A stretch of DNA of 64,000 bases, taken from PALSA-610 sp038239145 (GTDB taxonomy: Bacteria > Actinomycetota > Acidimicrobiia > IMCC26256 > PALSA-610). The first letter of the stretch is position 1. Every line of letters begins with the position of its first letter. The stretch covers positions 1-64,000 of the forward strand of contig JBBSFB010000009.1 in assembly GCA_038239145.1 (NCBI GenBank), written 5' to 3'. Of the stretch, positions 26,311 through 33,704 are shown one piece after another. The notes beneath the pieces were generated by a model. That model ran no database searches, was not told where the DNA came from, and saw only the letters and a list, made by a program, of their open reading frames with translations. The translations under genes and the position numbers were made by a program.

Positions 26311-27084
26311 TCAGGACTGGATCTGGACACCGATCGGACTCGTCGACGCGAGCCAGACGGAGCCCGAGATCGCGGCCGCGACGCGTGACCGCGCCGGCGT
26401 GGCATCGGCGGCATCCCCGAACACGACCGCGTACGAAGAGCCGCTCCCGGCCAGCACCGCGGGCGCGCCGGCGGCGATCTCGACCTGCTCCTTGAAAGCG
26501 GCCAGGCGAGGTTCGACGTGCTCGGCCGCGACCTGGAGATCATTGGTCTCACCGAGCGGGCCGCCGAGCTCGTCCCACGCCCGGTACACCGCTGGGGTGG
26601 CACAGCCGAACGTCGGCGTCGCGATCACGATCGACAGCGCAGGCAGCTCCCCGCGCTCGAGCACGTCGCCGATGCCGCCGACCCGCGCGTACCCGCCCCG
26701 CAGGCAAAACGGCACGTCGGCCCCGAGCGCGGCCGCGAGCGCAGGATCGCCGTCGAGCGCGAGCAGAACCGCGGCGGCATCGGCCGATCCGCCGCCCAGT
26801 CCGGCGCCGCTCGGGATTCCCTTGTGCAGCGCGATGGCGACGGTCGCGCCGCACGCGTCGGCGGCCCGCCACGCGAGATTCGAGCTGGTGGCGGGTACGC
26901 CGTCGGCGAACGGACCGGTGATCGTCATCGACGTGCGGGCCGCGGGCGTGATCACCAGCGAGTCGTACGGCTCGTCGATGGAGACCATCGTCGCGTCGAG
27001 CTCGTGGTAGCCGTTGACGCGCGTCGCCGTCACGTGCAACGACAGCGTGAGTTTGGCGAACGCTCGCACCCTGACCTCATGCAT
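26311..27084 (-). CDS. ispE: 4-diphosphocytidyl-2-C-methyl-D-erythritol kinase
   Basis: This 257-residue GHMP kinase phosphorylates CDP-ME in the MEP isoprenoid pathway. The N-terminus VRVRAFAKLTLSLHV carries the catalytic Lys region. GIPSGAGLGGGSADAAAVL is the ATP-binding glycine loop, LGADVPFCLRGGYARVGG holds the catalytic Asp, and AGSGSSYAVVFG is the third GHMP motif. It is somewhat shorter than the usual 280-300 residues, mainly in the C-terminal half. The ATG at 27084 overlaps the rsmA stop by 8 bases, so it is coupled to that gene, as is usual for this operon. Confidence 0.92.
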   Translation of the reverse strand: MHEVRVRAFAKLTLSLHVTATRVNGYHELDATMVSIDEPYDSLVITPAARTSMTITGPFADGVPATSSNLAWRAADACGATVAIALHKGIPSGAGLGGGSADAAAVLLALDGDPALAAALGADVPFCLRGGYARVGGIGDVLERGELPALSIVIATPTFGCATPAVYRAWDELGGPLGETNDLQVAAEHVEPRLAAFKEQVEIAAGAPAVLAGSGSSYAVVFGDAADATPARSRVAAAISGSVWLASTSPIGVQIQS

Positions 27085-27880
27085 CCGCGAGCCTCGCCCA
27101 GTCGGCCAGCGTCAGCGTCTCCGCTCGGGCTCCGGGGTCGACGTGCGTCCGTGCGAATCGTTCCGCGTCGATGCGGCCGTCGAGTGTGTTCCGGAGCGTC
27201 TTGCGGCGCGTAGCGAAGCCGGCTCGTACCAGCTCGAACATGCGGTCGACGTCGTGCACCTCGACCGGCGGCGCGTCGTGACGCACGAGGCGTACCAACG
27301 CGCTCTCGACCTTGGGCTTGGGGATGAAGACGTTCGGCGACACGGTGCCCATCACTTTCGCGGTCGCGTAGTAGGCCACCTTGACCGACACGGCACCATA
27401 CGCGTCGTCACCGACCCCGGCCGCGAGGCGCTCACCGACTTCGCGCTGCACCATCACCAACATGCGCTCGATCATCGGCGCCGACTCCAGCGCGCGCATC
27501 ACGACGGGTGTGGCGACGTTGTACGGCAGGTTCGCCACCATGATCCAACGATCGGTCGCGGCGAGCCGCTCGCCCCAGTCCACGCGCGTGGCGTCGTCGT
27601 TCACCACTTCCACGTCGCGTCCTGCGATCATCTCCTCGAGCGGTGCGACCAGGTGCCGATCGAGTTCGATCGCGCACACGTGCACACCCGCGTCGGCCAG
27701 TGGCAGCGTGAGCGAACCGACGCCGGGGCCGACTTCCACGACGTGATCACCCGGCACGAGCTCCGCGATCCGCACGATCCGGCGGGCGGTGTTCTCGTCG
27801 GCGAGGAAGTTCTGGCCGAGCGCCTTCGACGGATGGACGCCGTGACGCGTCAGCAGCTCCTGGATCGCGCTCGGGGTCAC
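27077..27880 (-). CDS. rsmA: 16S rRNA (adenine1518/1519-N6)-dimethyltransferase
   Basis: This 267-residue KsgA/RsmA enzyme dimethylates two adenines in helix 45 of 16S rRNA late in 30S assembly. KALGQNFLADENTARRIV is the family start, VVEVGPGVGSLTLPLADAG is the SAM motif I, and NLPYNVATPVVMRAL is the catalytic motif IV. QREVGERLAAGVGDDAYGAVSV and FIPKPKVESALVRL follow. The GTG at 27880 overlaps the tatD stop by 4 bases. Confidence 0.95.
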   Translation of the reverse strand: MTPSAIQELLTRHGVHPSKALGQNFLADENTARRIVRIAELVPGDHVVEVGPGVGSLTLPLADAGVHVCAIELDRHLVAPLEEMIAGRDVEVVNDDATRVDWGERLAATDRWIMVANLPYNVATPVVMRALESAPMIERMLVMVQREVGERLAAGVGDDAYGAVSVKVAYYATAKVMGTVSPNVFIPKPKVESALVRLVRHDAPPVEVHDVDRMFELVRAGFATRRKTLRNTLDGRIDAERFARTHVDPGARAETLTLADWARLADA

Positions 27881-28638
27881 CGGTCGACGCCGAAGACCCG
27901 GCCCGCATTCGCCCGGGTCAGCGCGGCGATCTCGTCGGGCTCGACCTCCCGGGCCCGCGCGAGCGCGGCGCCCACCACCGCCACCAGCGCGGGTTCGTTC
28001 GGCCTGCCCCGGAACGGTTCCGGCGTGAGGAACGGCGAGTCGGTCTCGACGAGAATCCGATCGGCGCGCGCGATGCGCGCCGCTTCCCGCAACGCTTCCG
28101 CGTTCTTGAACGACACGATGCCACTGAACGACAGATAGCACCCACGGTCGAGCGCACGGCGGGCTTCGTCGGGACCACCGGTGAAGCAGTGGAAGATCGT
28201 GCGCTCGGGAACGCCGACATCGTCGAGGACGCGAAACGTGTCGTCCCAGGCGTCACGGGAGTGGATGACGAGCGGTTTCGCGATGTCGTTGGCCAGCCGT
28301 ACCTGGAAGCGGAATGCGGTCTCCTGCTCGTCGCGGGGTGAGTGCTCGTAGAACAGGTCGAAGCCGCATTCGCCGATCGCGACGCACCCATCGGATACCG
28401 CGAGCGGCTCGAGCAGGCTCCATTCGACCGCGAGCTTCGACGCGTCGTGCGGGTGCAGACCTACCGCCGCGTACACGTCGGGATGGCCGTCGGCGAGTAC
28501 GAGTGCAGCTTGCGACGTCTCGAGATCGGTACCGACGCACACCATCCACTCGACGCCCGCCGCGCGGGCCCGGGCGATCGCTTCGGTCCCGCCGTCGAGT
28601 TGCAGATGGCAGTGGGAATCGACCCAGCCCGCGCTCAC
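27877..28638 (-). CDS. tatD: TatD family metal-dependent hydrolase (DNase)
   Basis: This 253-residue TIM-barrel protein matches TatD/YcfH deoxyribonucleases, which act in DNA repair or degradation. The metal motifs are WVDSHCHLQLD at the start, AVGLHPHDASK, AIGECGFDLFYEHS, LVIHSRDAWDD, FHCFTGG and LVETDSPFLTPEPFRGRPNEPA. All the expected His, Glu and Asp ligands are visible. The GTG at 28638 overlaps the metG stop by 4 bases. The order metG-tatD-rsmA-ispE is standard in actinobacteria. Confidence 0.93.
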   Translation of the reverse strand: MSAGWVDSHCHLQLDGGTEAIARARAAGVEWMVCVGTDLETSQAALVLADGHPDVYAAVGLHPHDASKLAVEWSLLEPLAVSDGCVAIGECGFDLFYEHSPRDEQETAFRFQVRLANDIAKPLVIHSRDAWDDTFRVLDDVGVPERTIFHCFTGGPDEARRALDRGCYLSFSGIVSFKNAEALREAARIARADRILVETDSPFLTPEPFRGRPNEPALVAVVGAALARAREVEPDEIAALTRANAGRVFGVDR

Positions 28639-30149
28639 GAGTCTTTGCGCGGGAACAGGGGGTCGCCCTTCTCCAGCGTCGCACCCACCGGCAACCGGCC
28701 CCAAGCCGCGGCGGCAGGCAACCGCTCGTCTTCCGGCCGCCCGGCACAACCGAGGCGACGCCACAGCTCGGCCGCCGCGTTCGGGATCACGGGCGACGCG
28801 AGCAGCGCGACGATGCGCAACGACTCGAGACAGTCGCCGAGCACGGCCGCGACCGCGGCTGTATCCCCCTGCTTGTTGAGCTCCCAGGGCTTGGAGTCCT
28901 CGATGTACGCGTTGGCGGCGCGGATGAGGTCCCAGACCGCGGAGAGCCCACCCGCGAAGTCGAGCCGGGTGAACGCTTCGGTGATCCCGTCGAACGCACT
29001 CGTCGCCACCTCTCGGAGCGGACCGTCGGCGCGGGCGTCGGGGACGACACCGCCGCAGTAATTCATGGCCATGTTCAGCACGCGGTTCGCGAGGTTGCCG
29101 AAGTTGTTGGCGAGATCGGCGTTGTACCGCTGCACCATCTGTTCGTAGGAGAAGTCACCGTCGGGCCCGAAGCGCTGGTCGGCCATGAAGTGGTAGCGGA
29201 AGCCGTCGACACCGAAATCGGCGACGAGGTCGGCCGGTGCGATCTGGTTCAGGCCGGTCTTGCTCATCTTCTCGCCCCCGACGAGCAACCAGCCGTGGGC
29301 AAACACACAGCGCGGCGGTTCGAGACCGGCCGCCATGAGCATCGCGGGCCAATACACCGCGTGAAACCGCAGGATGTCCTTGCCGACCAGGTGGTAGTCG
29401 GCGGGCCACCACTTCTCGAAGCGCGCGTCGTCGCTCGCGTAACCGACTGCAGTGCAGTAGTTGAACAGCGCGTCGACCCACACGTACGCCACGTGCGCAG
29501 GGTTCCACGGGAGCGGCACGCCCCAGTCGATCGACGTTCGGCTCATGGAGAAGTCGTTGAGGCCGCCGCGAATGAACCCGAGCACTTCGTTCAGGCGCGA
29601 CTCGGGTTGCACCGCCTCCGGGTGCTCGGCGTAATACGCGAGGAGGCGGTCGGTGTAGCGCGAGAGCTTGAAGAAGTAGTTCTGCTCGACCACGTGCTCG
29701 ATTGCGGTGCCGTGGATCGGACACTTCCCGTCGACCAGCTCGTCTTCGGAGTAGTACGCCTCGCAGGAGACGCAGTAGAGGCCTTCGTAGGTCGACAGCT
29801 CGATGTCGCCCGCGTCGTAGATCTTCTGCAGGAAGTCCTGCACGGCCGTGTAATGGCGCGGCTCGGTCGTGCGGACGAAGTCGTCGTACGCGATGTCGAG
29901 GCTGTCCCACGTGTCGCGGAAATGCCCCGCGACTTCGTCGACCAGCTGCTGCGGTGTCACGCCGCGGGCCTCGGCCGCCCGCTGGATCTTCAGGCCGTGC
30001 TCGTCGGTCCCGGTCAGGTAGAAGACCTCGTCGCCCCAGAGCCGCCGCCAGCGCGTCAACACGTCACCGGCCACCGTCGTGTAGGCGTGGCCGATGTGCG
30101 GGACATCGTTGACGTAATAGATCGGGGTCGTGACGTAAAAGCGGGTCAT
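28635..30149 (-). CDS. metG: Methionyl-tRNA synthetase
   Basis: This 504-residue class I synthetase charges tRNA-Met. FYVTTPIYYVNDVPHIGHAYTT includes the HIGH motif, YLTGTDEHGLKIQRAAE is the next block, and GGEKMSKTGLNQI is the KMSKS motif (about 295). The zinc knuckle has CVSCEAYY and a second pair KCPIHG, in which His replaces the last Cys. It lacks the C-terminal tRNA-binding domain of longer MetRS. The start region is partly duplicated upstream, creating a 6-codon frame whose stop overlaps this ATG. Confidence 0.96.
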   Translation of the reverse strand: MTRFYVTTPIYYVNDVPHIGHAYTTVAGDVLTRWRRLWGDEVFYLTGTDEHGLKIQRAAEARGVTPQQLVDEVAGHFRDTWDSLDIAYDDFVRTTEPRHYTAVQDFLQKIYDAGDIELSTYEGLYCVSCEAYYSEDELVDGKCPIHGTAIEHVVEQNYFFKLSRYTDRLLAYYAEHPEAVQPESRLNEVLGFIRGGLNDFSMSRTSIDWGVPLPWNPAHVAYVWVDALFNYCTAVGYASDDARFEKWWPADYHLVGKDILRFHAVYWPAMLMAAGLEPPRCVFAHGWLLVGGEKMSKTGLNQIAPADLVADFGVDGFRYHFMADQRFGPDGDFSYEQMVQRYNADLANNFGNLANRVLNMAMNYCGGVVPDARADGPLREVATSAFDGITEAFTRLDFAGGLSAVWDLIRAANAYIEDSKPWELNKQGDTAAVAAVLGDCLESLRIVALLASPVIPNAAAELWRRLGCAGRPEDERLPAAAAWGRLPVGATLEKGDPLFPRKDS

Positions 30150-30166
30150 GGCAGAAAGCGGGTCAT
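30146..30166 (-). CDS. Six-codon upstream frame overlapping the metG start
   Basis: ATGACCCGCTTT is present twice, 17 bases apart, on the minus strand. The upstream copy opens a frame MTRFLP and its TGA overlaps the metG ATG as ATGA. It looks like a local duplication of the metG start that has produced a possible leader frame with termination-reinitiation coupling. Whether it is translated is unknown. Confidence 0.35.
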   Translation of the reverse strand: MTRFLP

Positions 30167-30224
30167 GAAGACTCTCATTGTGCCCGACCCCGCCGGGAGA
30201 CCGATCGGCTTTCCGAGACTCGGG

Positions 30225-30554
30225 TCAGCCCTTCAGCTCGACCACGTCGCCGGGCCGCAGCTTCCAGCGCTCGAAGCTGCCCGCACGCGCTTCGATGACG
30301 AACGCGGAACGCCAGACCACGCGGGACATCCGCCGGGGCGCCAGGTGGGCCAGGTGCAACACCACGCCCGACCGGTCGCAGAACGCGACGTCGATCGGGA
30401 ACCGCATGCGAAACGTGTGCACCTGCCGGCAGGGACGAATCACGAACGCGCCTTCGACATCGTCCCTGGCCATGAGCCCGCGCGTGCGCTGACCCCGGGA
30501 AGCCGCCACCTCGGCGGCGGCCAGCACGTCGTCGTCGCGAACCAGCCAGGTCAT
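30225..30554 (-). CDS. DUF192 domain protein
   Basis: This 109-residue protein matches the DUF192 family, small all-beta proteins of unknown role. The conserved core is visible: ASRGQRTRGLMARDDVEGAFVI, then VHTFRMRFPIDVAFCDRSGVVLHLA, then WRSAFVIEARAGSFERWKLRPGDVVE. Many family members are secreted, but this one has no clear signal peptide. The ATG lies 9 bp after the ychF stop, and TAGGAA, which includes that stop, lies 6 bases before it. Confidence 0.85.
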   Translation of the reverse strand: MTWLVRDDDVLAAAEVAASRGQRTRGLMARDDVEGAFVIRPCRQVHTFRMRFPIDVAFCDRSGVVLHLAHLAPRRMSRVVWRSAFVIEARAGSFERWKLRPGDVVELKG

Positions 30555-30563
30555 GACCGCTTC

Positions 30564-31589
30564 CTACACGTTGAACCGGATCTCCATGACGTCACCGTCT
30601 CGGACCTCGTACTCCTTGCCTTCGACTCGCAGCTTCTTCAGCTCCCGTGCCTTGGCCCAGGTCCCGACCCCGAGCAGCTCACGCCAGTCGATCACCTCGG
30701 CCCGGATGAAGCCACGCTGCAGGTCGCTGTGGATCACGCCCGCGCACTCGGGGGCCTTGGCTCCGGCCCGGAAGGTCCAGGCGCGCGACTCGTCCTCGCC
30801 GGTGGTGAAGAAGGTACGGCGGCCGAGCATCGAGTACGCGGCCTGGGCGACCGAGTCGAGGGCGGACGGTCCGAGCCCGTACGAGTCGCGCATATCCGCC
30901 CGATCCTCCGGGGCGCAGGCCGCGATCTCGGCTTCGATGTCGATCGGGACCGCGAGCACCTCGTCGTCGGCCGGCAGCGGCGCGTCGGTAACCAACTCCT
31001 CGCCCGTGTTGGCGACGATGAGCAGCGGTTTGGTCGTGATGAGGAACACCGGTGCGAGCTTCGTGAGCTCGTCGTCGGTGAACGAGCCCCGACGGATCGG
31101 GGTGCCGTCGGACAGGAGCGCGTGGGCCCGCTCCAGCACCTCGACCTCGGCCAGGATGTCCTTGTCGCCACTCTTGGCCGCCCGCCGTTGCCGGGTGATC
31201 CGTTGCTCGACGCTCGCGAGATCGGCGAGCACCAGCTCCAGCTCCAGCGCGGCGAGGTCGCCTTCGGGATCGGGGACCACCCCGCCGTCGGCAAAGGCGC
31301 GCAGCACGATCAGGATCGCGTCGCAGTTGCGCAAGCTGCCGAGGAATTTGGCCCCGAGACCTTCTCCCGGCTTCGAACCGGGCGGCAGCGCGAGGTGGAC
31401 GAGCTCGAAGCCGGCCGCGACCGTCTTCTTCGAGCGCGCGGCCTCCGTGAGCGCGAGCAGCCGCTCGTCCGGGAGGCTCGCCACCCCGACCGCCGCTTCG
31501 TACTCGCTCGGCACGGGCAGACCAGTGAGCGCGCTGAAAAGGCGGTTAGCGCCCGCGCCGGTGAAACCCACAAGTCCGAGGTTCTCCAT
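30564..31589 (-). CDS. Degenerate YchF/Obg-family protein (DUF933 TGS end kept)
   Basis: This 341-residue protein aligns along its length with YchF, an ATPase that binds ribosomes, but its nucleotide-binding motifs are ruined. The P-loop GLPNVGKST becomes GFTGAGANR, with Asn for the catalytic Lys. The switch I FPFCTIEPN is missing (SEYEAAVGVA), and the switch II DIAGLVKG becomes HLALPPGS. The helical hairpin (DLAALELELVLADLASVEQ, LERAHALLSD), a NTGEE version of the specificity motif and the C-terminal TGS/DUF933 domain (FIRAEVIDWRELL, VRDGDVMEIRFNV) are kept. It is probably not a nucleotide hydrolase. A palindrome bearing two -10-like boxes lies between it and bL37. Confidence 0.85.
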   Translation of the reverse strand: MENLGLVGFTGAGANRLFSALTGLPVPSEYEAAVGVASLPDERLLALTEAARSKKTVAAGFELVHLALPPGSKPGEGLGAKFLGSLRNCDAILIVLRAFADGGVVPDPEGDLAALELELVLADLASVEQRITRQRRAAKSGDKDILAEVEVLERAHALLSDGTPIRRGSFTDDELTKLAPVFLITTKPLLIVANTGEELVTDAPLPADDEVLAVPIDIEAEIAACAPEDRADMRDSYGLGPSALDSVAQAAYSMLGRRTFFTTGEDESRAWTFRAGAKAPECAGVIHSDLQRGFIRAEVIDWRELLGVGTWAKARELKKLRVEGKEYEVRDGDVMEIRFNV

Positions 31590-31595
31590 CGGGGC

Positions 31596-31620
31596 GCAGG
31601 CTACCGATCCAGTAGCCTGC
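31596..31620. promoter_or_regulatory. Symmetric divergent promoter between ychF-like gene and bL37
   Basis: GCAGGCTAC (31596-31604) and GTAGCCTGC (31612-31620) form a perfect 9-bp inverted repeat around 7 bases. Each arm carries TAGCCT pointing outward, 8 bases from the ychF-like ATG on one side and 10 bases from the bL37 ATG on the other. This would make a compact bidirectional promoter with near-leaderless transcripts. It could also be an operator. Confidence 0.45.
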
Positions 31621-31628
31621 ACCCCCCT

Positions 31629-31712
31629 ATGAGCAAGAAGACGAAGAAGCGCCGTCTCAAGGCCCGCCGCAACAAGGCGAACCACGGCAAGCGTCCGCGC
31701 GCCGGCCGCTAG
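31629..31712 (+). CDS. Large ribosomal protein bL37 homologue
   Basis: This 27-residue basic peptide starts MSKKTKKRRLKARR and ends NKANHGKRPRAGR. The ANHGKRP motif matches the C-terminus of bL37, a 24-residue protein found in mycobacterial 50S subunits near the peptidyl-transferase region. I base this on memory of the mycobacterial sequence, and the low complexity of basic peptides lowers confidence. It is expressed divergently from the YchF-like gene. Confidence 0.7.
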   Translation: MSKKTKKRRLKARRNKANHGKRPRAGR

Positions 31713-31733
31713 GAATCGGGCCGGTTCACCCGG

Positions 31734-32222
31734 TTAGCGCGCGCTTTCGCCGATCCAGCGGGCGCCCTTTTCGAGCGCCGCCCGGGGTACGTCTTCCAGG
31801 ACTCCGAGGAAGAGGTCGGTGATCGCCGTCTGCGCGAGGTCGGCCCGCCAGGCCGCGTCGGCGCGGGTGAACACCTGGTGGATACCGCAGGCCTTCGTGT
31901 ACTCCCGCGCGGGCTGGGCCATCGGGCCCCGGCGCCGGATCTCGCTGCAGCGAAACGCCGACTCGTCGCCGTCGATGGCCTCGACGACGTCGAGGACCGT
32001 GATCTCCGCGGCCGGACGCGCCAGGCGGTACCCGCCGCGCGCGCCTTTGACCGTCGTCAACACCCCCGCACCCGCGAGCGCCTGGAGATGCTTGGCGAGA
32101 TAGGCCGCGGGAACGCCGTGGTACTCGGCGAGCTTGGCCGCAGGCAGCGCCGCGTCGGGCGGCAACCCGGCGAGCAGCACGCAGACGTGCACGCCCCATT
32201 CGACCCCGTCCGACAGTCTCAT
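31734..32222 (-). CDS. Rrf2-family transcriptional regulator
   Basis: This 162-residue repressor-type protein has the Rrf2 winged helix: MRLSDGVEWGVHVCVLLAGL, then AAKLAEYHGVPAAYLAKHLQAL, and the wing TVKGARGGYRLARPAAEITVLDVVEAIDG. The dimerisation region holds Cys in FRCSEI and TKACGIHQV, which may ligate a [2Fe-2S] cluster as in IscR, NsrR and RsrR; only two Cys are in the usual region. The ATG at 32222 lies 7 bases after TAATAT, and a palindrome overlaps that box, suggesting autorepression. The regulated stress or metal signal is unknown. Confidence 0.88.
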   Translation of the reverse strand: MRLSDGVEWGVHVCVLLAGLPPDAALPAAKLAEYHGVPAAYLAKHLQALAGAGVLTTVKGARGGYRLARPAAEITVLDVVEAIDGDESAFRCSEIRRRGPMAQPAREYTKACGIHQVFTRADAAWRADLAQTAITDLFLGVLEDVPRAALEKGARWIGESAR

Positions 32223-32226
32223 AACC

Positions 32227-32243
32227 CGGATATTACCTATCCG
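32227..32243 (-). promoter_or_regulatory. Rrf2 operator candidate overlapping a -10 box
   Basis: CGGATA-TTACC-TATCCG is a perfect 6-bp inverted repeat with a 5-base spacer. On the minus strand TAATAT (32230-32235) lies inside it and 7 bases before the Rrf2 ATG. A bound dimer would block polymerase, the classical layout for negative autoregulation. Confidence 0.5.
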
Positions 32244-32327
32244 AGAACGGCGGGCGGTCGGGCGCTGACCGCCGCCGCGCTTATCCCCGCGGTCCGGGGA
32301 CGCGACGTCGGTACCATGCCCGTCGTC

Positions 32328-32816
32328 ATGGCCACGATCGACGAAGCCGAGCTGCTCCCCGACGCCGACCAGCACAAGCTGCTGCTCGCCACGTTGGAGC
32401 GCGTCAACCGCACGAGCAACGCGGCCCGGTCCGCCGCACTCCAGGCCAACGCGTTCGAGGGTGCCGCGCTGCGCGACATCGTGAAGGTCGAGATCGAGAA
32501 GGCCAAGCTGCCCGAGCTCCTCGTGCGCCCGGTCGCCGACCGGGTCGAGGAGTCGCTCCGCCGCCGGGCGGGCAAGCAGCAGAAGTTCTCCCAGTACCAG
32601 GGCTTGGCGATGCCGCCCTCGGCGTTCAAGTGGGGCGGCTCCGATCGGGTGACGATGCTCACGGCGTCGGGGCGCCGCACGATCTCGGTGCGCGTCGACC
32701 GCAGCCGCGGCGATCTCCGCCCGCCGCTCGCGGGCCGGCCGGCCGCGCTTGTCTTCCGGAACGGCGAGTTCGAGCTGTGGGCCACCGACGTCGAACGCAA
32801 GTCCGAGGACGACTGA
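32328..32816 (+). CDS. Hypothetical protein, 162 aa
   Basis: I do not recognise this protein. It begins MATIDEAELLPDADQHKLLLATLERVN and has a basic helical middle (VEIEKAKLPELLVRPVADRVEESLRRRAGKQQKF). A beta-rich C-terminus (DRVTMLTASGRRTISVRVDRS, RPAALVFRNGEFELWATDVE) follows. No signal or membrane segment is present. An in-frame ATG at 32316 exists, but it is part of a TACCAT hexamer 10 bases before 32328, so the second ATG is preferred. It is divergent from the Rrf2 gene and may share its operator region. Confidence 0.65.
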   Translation: MATIDEAELLPDADQHKLLLATLERVNRTSNAARSAALQANAFEGAALRDIVKVEIEKAKLPELLVRPVADRVEESLRRRAGKQQKFSQYQGLAMPPSAFKWGGSDRVTMLTASGRRTISVRVDRSRGDLRPPLAGRPAALVFRNGEFELWATDVERKSEDD

Positions 32817-32825
32817 ACGACGACC

Positions 32826-33692
32826 TCAGATGGTCGGATCGCTCACTCCGGGCGGGTCGAATCGGCGGACGTGCATCGGCAGGTTGCCCGAGGCCTCGAC
32901 GAGCAGTGACTGCACGCCTCGACCGATCGTCCCGCTCGCGTCGTGCAACCGCGTCTCGGCCATGCCGACACCGTGCGGCTGCGCCCACGCCCCCGACTCG
33001 AGACACACCCATTCGCCCCGGGGATGGCGGTGCGTGTGCACCGTCAGCTCGGGATTGATCGCGTTTGCCTTCGTCAACCGGACGGGGCTGGCGACGCCGC
33101 TCCCGAAGTCGGCCGCGGCTGCGACGCGCGCGATCGGCGAGATGGGCTCCCCCGCGATCACGGGGCATTTCAACCGGAACCACGCGATCCCCGGCCCCGG
33201 CTCCTGCCAGTCGCCGACGACGAGGCGTACGTCATGCACGTTCCAGAAGCCGACCGCGCCCTCACCGAACGGGAAGCGCTGGCTGTCGGCCGCGTCGGGC
33301 GGGGGCGGTGCGACGACGTCGGGATGCACCGAGCCGCTCGTGTCGACCTCGGCCGAACGGATGCGCAGCACCGTCGCGCGCGCGACTTCCTGGTCGCGGT
33401 CGTCGAGCAGCATCGCCTCGATCCACTGCACCTTGCGCCCGGGTCGGATGGTGCGGATGCGCAGCTCCAGCGGCGCGAGGGGAACGGGCCGCATGAGCTC
33501 GACGGTCAGGCGCGCGACGAACGCGGCCGGGCCCGGATCGTGCATCTCGCACAGAGTCGCGAACAACGCGCTCGGTGCCCCGCCGTGCAACGCCTTCGGG
33601 CTCCACGGCCCACGCGCCAGCGCGGTCGGCACGTAGCGCGAACCGTCGCGCTCGAATATCGCTCCGTGCTGCGCGATCGGATCGTCCGGCAC
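32826..33692 (-). CDS. TesB-like acyl-CoA thioesterase
   Basis: This 288-residue double-hotdog protein probably hydrolyses acyl-CoA to free acid and CoA. It shows the TesB-like layout: two hotdog halves with SPKALHGGAPSALFATLCE in the first and VRLTKANAINPELTVHTHRHPRGEWVCLESGAWAQPHGVG in the second. These resemble the actinobacterial thioesterase family proteins often encoded beside fatty-acid genes. The specificity is not known. The GTG start has TAGTTT 6 bases upstream. It is convergent with the hypothetical gene at 32328, 9 bp apart. Confidence 0.85.
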   Translation of the reverse strand: MPDDPIAQHGAIFERDGSRYVPTALARGPWSPKALHGGAPSALFATLCEMHDPGPAAFVARLTVELMRPVPLAPLELRIRTIRPGRKVQWIEAMLLDDRDQEVARATVLRIRSAEVDTSGSVHPDVVAPPPPDAADSQRFPFGEGAVGFWNVHDVRLVVGDWQEPGPGIAWFRLKCPVIAGEPISPIARVAAAADFGSGVASPVRLTKANAINPELTVHTHRHPRGEWVCLESGAWAQPHGVGMAETRLHDASGTIGRGVQSLLVEASGNLPMHVRRFDPPGVSDPTI

Positions 33693-33698
33693 CGCGGC

Positions 33699-33704
33699 AA
33701 ACTA
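33699..33704 (-). promoter_or_regulatory. Candidate -10 box, leaderless start of thioesterase
   Basis: TAGTTT, then GCCGCG, then the GTG at 33692. It overlaps the stop codon of the upstream Cys-rich protein gene, so the thioesterase may have its own promoter. Confidence 0.45.
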
